Positions 5,168-6,139 of a stretch of 6,139 bases of DNA are shown in pieces. Source of the DNA: JBNRMR01 sp050309705 (lineage in GTDB: Bacteria; Bacillota; Clostridia; Christensenellales; UBA1750). Position 1 is the stretch's first letter. Every line of letters starts with the position of its first letter. The notes beneath the pieces are model-generated. The model ran no database searches and was not told where the DNA came from. It saw nothing but the letters and a program-made list of their open reading frames with translations. The position numbers and the translations under genes are program-made. Where the stretch lies: NCBI GenBank assembly GCA_050309705.1, contig JBNRMR010000185.1:1-6139 (forward strand), written 5' to 3'.

Positions 5168-5190
5168 TAAAGGCGATATTGCAGCCTTTA
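5168..5190. other. Hairpin between operators
   Basis: TAAAGGC (5168-5174) and GCCTTTA (5184-5190) are a perfect 7-bp inverted repeat with a 9-nt loop. On the plus strand a TTATTTTT run follows about 5-12 nt later, so it may act as a weak terminator in the long leader from P1. No CDS is seen in 5024-5383, which is otherwise regulatory. Confidence 0.4.
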
Positions 5191-5237
5191 TGTCATTATT
5201 TTTGCTGTGCATTTGTTTGGATGCAGAGCAAGGCATA

Positions 5238-5266
5238 TTGGTGCAGTCTTTATGCAAGTACATAAT
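5238..5266 (+). promoter_or_regulatory. Plus-strand promoter P2 for the DUF1492-type gene
   Basis: A -10 CATAAT (5261-5266, 5 of 6) is preceded at 17 bp by TTGGTG (5238-5243, TTG kept). Operator O4 begins 3 nt after the -10 box and covers the start point, which supports a real, repressed promoter. The leader to the ATG at 5384 would be about 110 nt. Confidence 0.5.
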
Positions 5267-5267
5267 A

Positions 5268-5287
5268 ACACGCACAAACGTGCGCGT
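5268..5287. promoter_or_regulatory. Operator O4, the most symmetrical copy
   Basis: ACACGCAC-AAAC-GTGCGCGT has 8-bp arms with a single mismatch around a 4-bp centre. It is the closest to an ideal palindrome of the set. It lies just downstream of the -10 box of P2, where a bound repressor would prevent initiation. Confidence 0.75.
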
Positions 5288-5310
5288 CAACAAACGGATT
5301 TCAGTGGCCG

Positions 5311-5324
5311 GGCTTGAAAAAGCC
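5311..5324 (+). other. GNRA-capped hairpin in the leader of the DUF1492-type gene
   Basis: GGCTT-GAAA-AAGCC forms a 5-bp stem with a GAAA tetraloop, a very stable RNA cap. It lies 60 nt before the start codon and is followed by an AU-rich stretch (ATTTATTATAT). It may stabilise the 5' end or act as a weak attenuator. Confidence 0.4.
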
Positions 5325-5383
5325 ATTTATTATATGGACATGCAGGGAACGAATGGATAAAAAACAGAGTTGGGAGAGGGCTT

Positions 5384-5851
5384 ATGAACAAAAAACAGTG
5401 GCTAAGCAGGGTGCGGGATTTGGATAATGAGATAAAGGCGTTGATTGATGCGAAGGAGAGGGCTTACAGCGACGCGACGAGGATCACCGGGCGCGGATAT
5501 TCCTTGGCGGCGGCGAAATCCGGGGGCATGAGGCGTGATTATACGGATGCGCTGGCCAGAGTGTATGAGTATGAGGATATTATTGAGAGCAGGATTCTTA
5601 AGCTGTATGAGATAAAGCATGAGGTTCAAGAGGAGATAGACAGGATTGATGATCCGCGCTACCGCACGCTGATGGTTCACAGGTATATAAACCTTTGGAG
5701 CTGGGAAAAGATCGCCATAAAGATGAACTACAGCTATGACTATGTGAAAAAAGAGCTGCACAGCGCAGCTCTGGAGGCTTATATGTCTGTGGGAGAAAGC
5801 CGCCCTGGCGATAGCGTTGTCATTCTATGCAGCAGATGCAAAGGTGTATAG
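5384..5851 (+). CDS. DUF1492-type phage transcriptional regulator (RinA/ArpU-like)
   Basis: The product has 155 residues. Residues about 5-90 form long charged helices (LDNEIKALIDAKERAYSDA, then YEYEDIIESRILKLYEIKHE), likely a coiled coil. Residues about 92-135 (RYRTLMVHRYINLWSWEKIA, then NYSYDYVKKELHSAAL) form a sigma-region-4-like helix-turn-helix. This order, with the RYIN-x-WSWEKIA motif, is that of the DUF1492 phage family, usually encoded just before the terminase genes and thought to switch on late genes. The last 20 residues (GESRPGDSVV onward) extend past the usual family end. The ATG at 5384 is preceded by GGGAGAGG at a short gap. It is divergent from the XRE repressor, with operators over both candidate promoters, so it is probably silent in the repressed state. 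The assignment rests on motif recall. Confidence 0.82.
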   Translation: MNKKQWLSRVRDLDNEIKALIDAKERAYSDATRITGRGYSLAAAKSGGMRRDYTDALARVYEYEDIIESRILKLYEIKHEVQEEIDRIDDPRYRTLMVHRYINLWSWEKIAIKMNYSYDYVKKELHSAALEAYMSVGESRPGDSVVILCSRCKGV

Positions 5852-5967
5852 GGTTGCAAACGATCAGGGATGGCGGGTTGGAAGCAGGAGAGAAAATCAT
5901 CCCCCGCTACCCCGCTTGGGATAATGATAATATGCTAATATGTCAATGAAAATGGACAGGGAAATGT

Positions 5968-6006
5968 TTTGCGCCGATGAGCGGGTGTCTCGCCGGCGCA
6001 AATTTT
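5968..6006 (+). terminator. Hairpin between the DUF1492-type gene and the next gene
   Basis: TTTGCGCCG (5968-5976) and CGGCGCAAA (5994-6002) are a 9-bp perfect stem with a 17-nt loop, in which GAG (5979-5981) and CTC (5989-5991) can also pair. TTTT follows on the plus strand after the AAA of the stem, a short U-tract that suggests partial termination. It sits 30 nt before the next start codon and could instead control that gene's translation. Confidence 0.5.
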
Positions 6007-6031
6007 ATCAAAGCGGGAAGGGAGATTTGAT

Positions 6032-6139
6032 TTGGCAGATGGCAGCACAGTTAAACCCAGGGCGAATGAAGGCGGCGCTGGTCGCGAGGCCAAAAAACGC
6101 AGGAGGGCCATGCGGGAGCTGGCGAGATTTATTGCGGAT
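6032..6139 (+). CDS. Start of a phage-type gene, cut by the window end
   Basis: TTG at 6032 follows AAGGGAG with 7 nt spacing and opens 36 codons to the window end without a stop (MADGSTVKPR, then a basic stretch KKRRRAMREL, read with TTG as Met). The basic, Ala/Arg-rich start resembles small DNA-binding phage proteins. Its place right after a DUF1492-type gene would suit a small terminase subunit or a neighbouring packaging gene, but the fragment is too short to tell. A second open frame from ATG 5946 also runs to the end but has no ribosome binding site. Confidence 0.55.
   Translation, partial: MADGSTVKPRANEGGAGREAKKRRRAMRELARFIAD

Noticed and set aside
5042..5290. The short repeats taken as a CRISPR array or iteron origin
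   Set aside because: The copies are palindromic, unevenly spaced, few and tied to promoter boxes, with no replication or cas gene in the window.
5402..5761. A 119-codon minus-strand frame opposite the DUF1492-type gene
   Set aside because: It is a shadow of the amphipathic helices on the plus strand and has no ribosome site.
5946..6139. A second plus-strand frame open to the window end from ATG 5946
   Set aside because: It has no ribosome site and runs through the GC-rich hairpin. The TTG frame has a good Shine-Dalgarno and a more protein-like composition.

Overview
The window looks like chromosomal DNA of a Gram-positive anaerobe of the Clostridia type (Bacillota). The support is a Rex redox repressor, strong AGGAGG-type ribosome binding sites, consensus sigma-A promoters (TTGACA-17-TATAAT), very AT-rich spacers, a cell-wall protein with a sortase-like tail, and a phage regulator of a family common in Firmicutes phages. 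The genus cannot be read from the sequence.

Layout, left to right. (1) 1-1930: a minus-strand two-gene operon, rex then a LysR-type regulator, joined by a 4-nt ATGA overlap. A consensus promoter drives it and a bidirectional hairpin at 76-116 ends it. The palindrome GATATT-N2-AATATC occurs over the rex -10 box and again just past the lysR stop. (2) 1925-3755: a minus-strand gene for a secreted surface protein (signal peptide, divergent InlB-type repeat, IPATG-hydrophobic-RRSK tail), ended by a strong terminator. (3) 3756-4200: a leader of about 400 nt for that gene. It holds nested helices that fit a structured RNA on the minus strand and starts at a promoter with a perfect palindrome in its spacer. 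(4) 4200-4656: an AT-rich spacer and a 56-codon plus-strand ORF with a near-perfect Shine-Dalgarno. The ORF runs into the 3' end of the next gene on the opposite strand. (5) 4604-6139: a phage-like block with a minus-strand XRE repressor, a control region with at least three and probably four copies of an 18-bp operator (CACGCAC-RAAY-GTGYGYG type), a plus-strand DUF1492-type late regulator, a hairpin, and the start of another gene cut by the window end.

How the parts may work together. Rex senses NADH/NAD+ and probably represses its own operon, with the translationally coupled LysR adding a second signal. The surface protein is probably controlled at its promoter and possibly through its folded leader. 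The XRE repressor very likely controls itself and the divergent DUF1492 gene through the shared operators, as in a compact lysogeny-type switch. The repressor sits directly beside a late-type regulator, with no integrase or replication genes visible between them, which suggests a deleted prophage, a satellite-like element or a co-opted switch. The operator array and the structured leader are the two signals most worth following.
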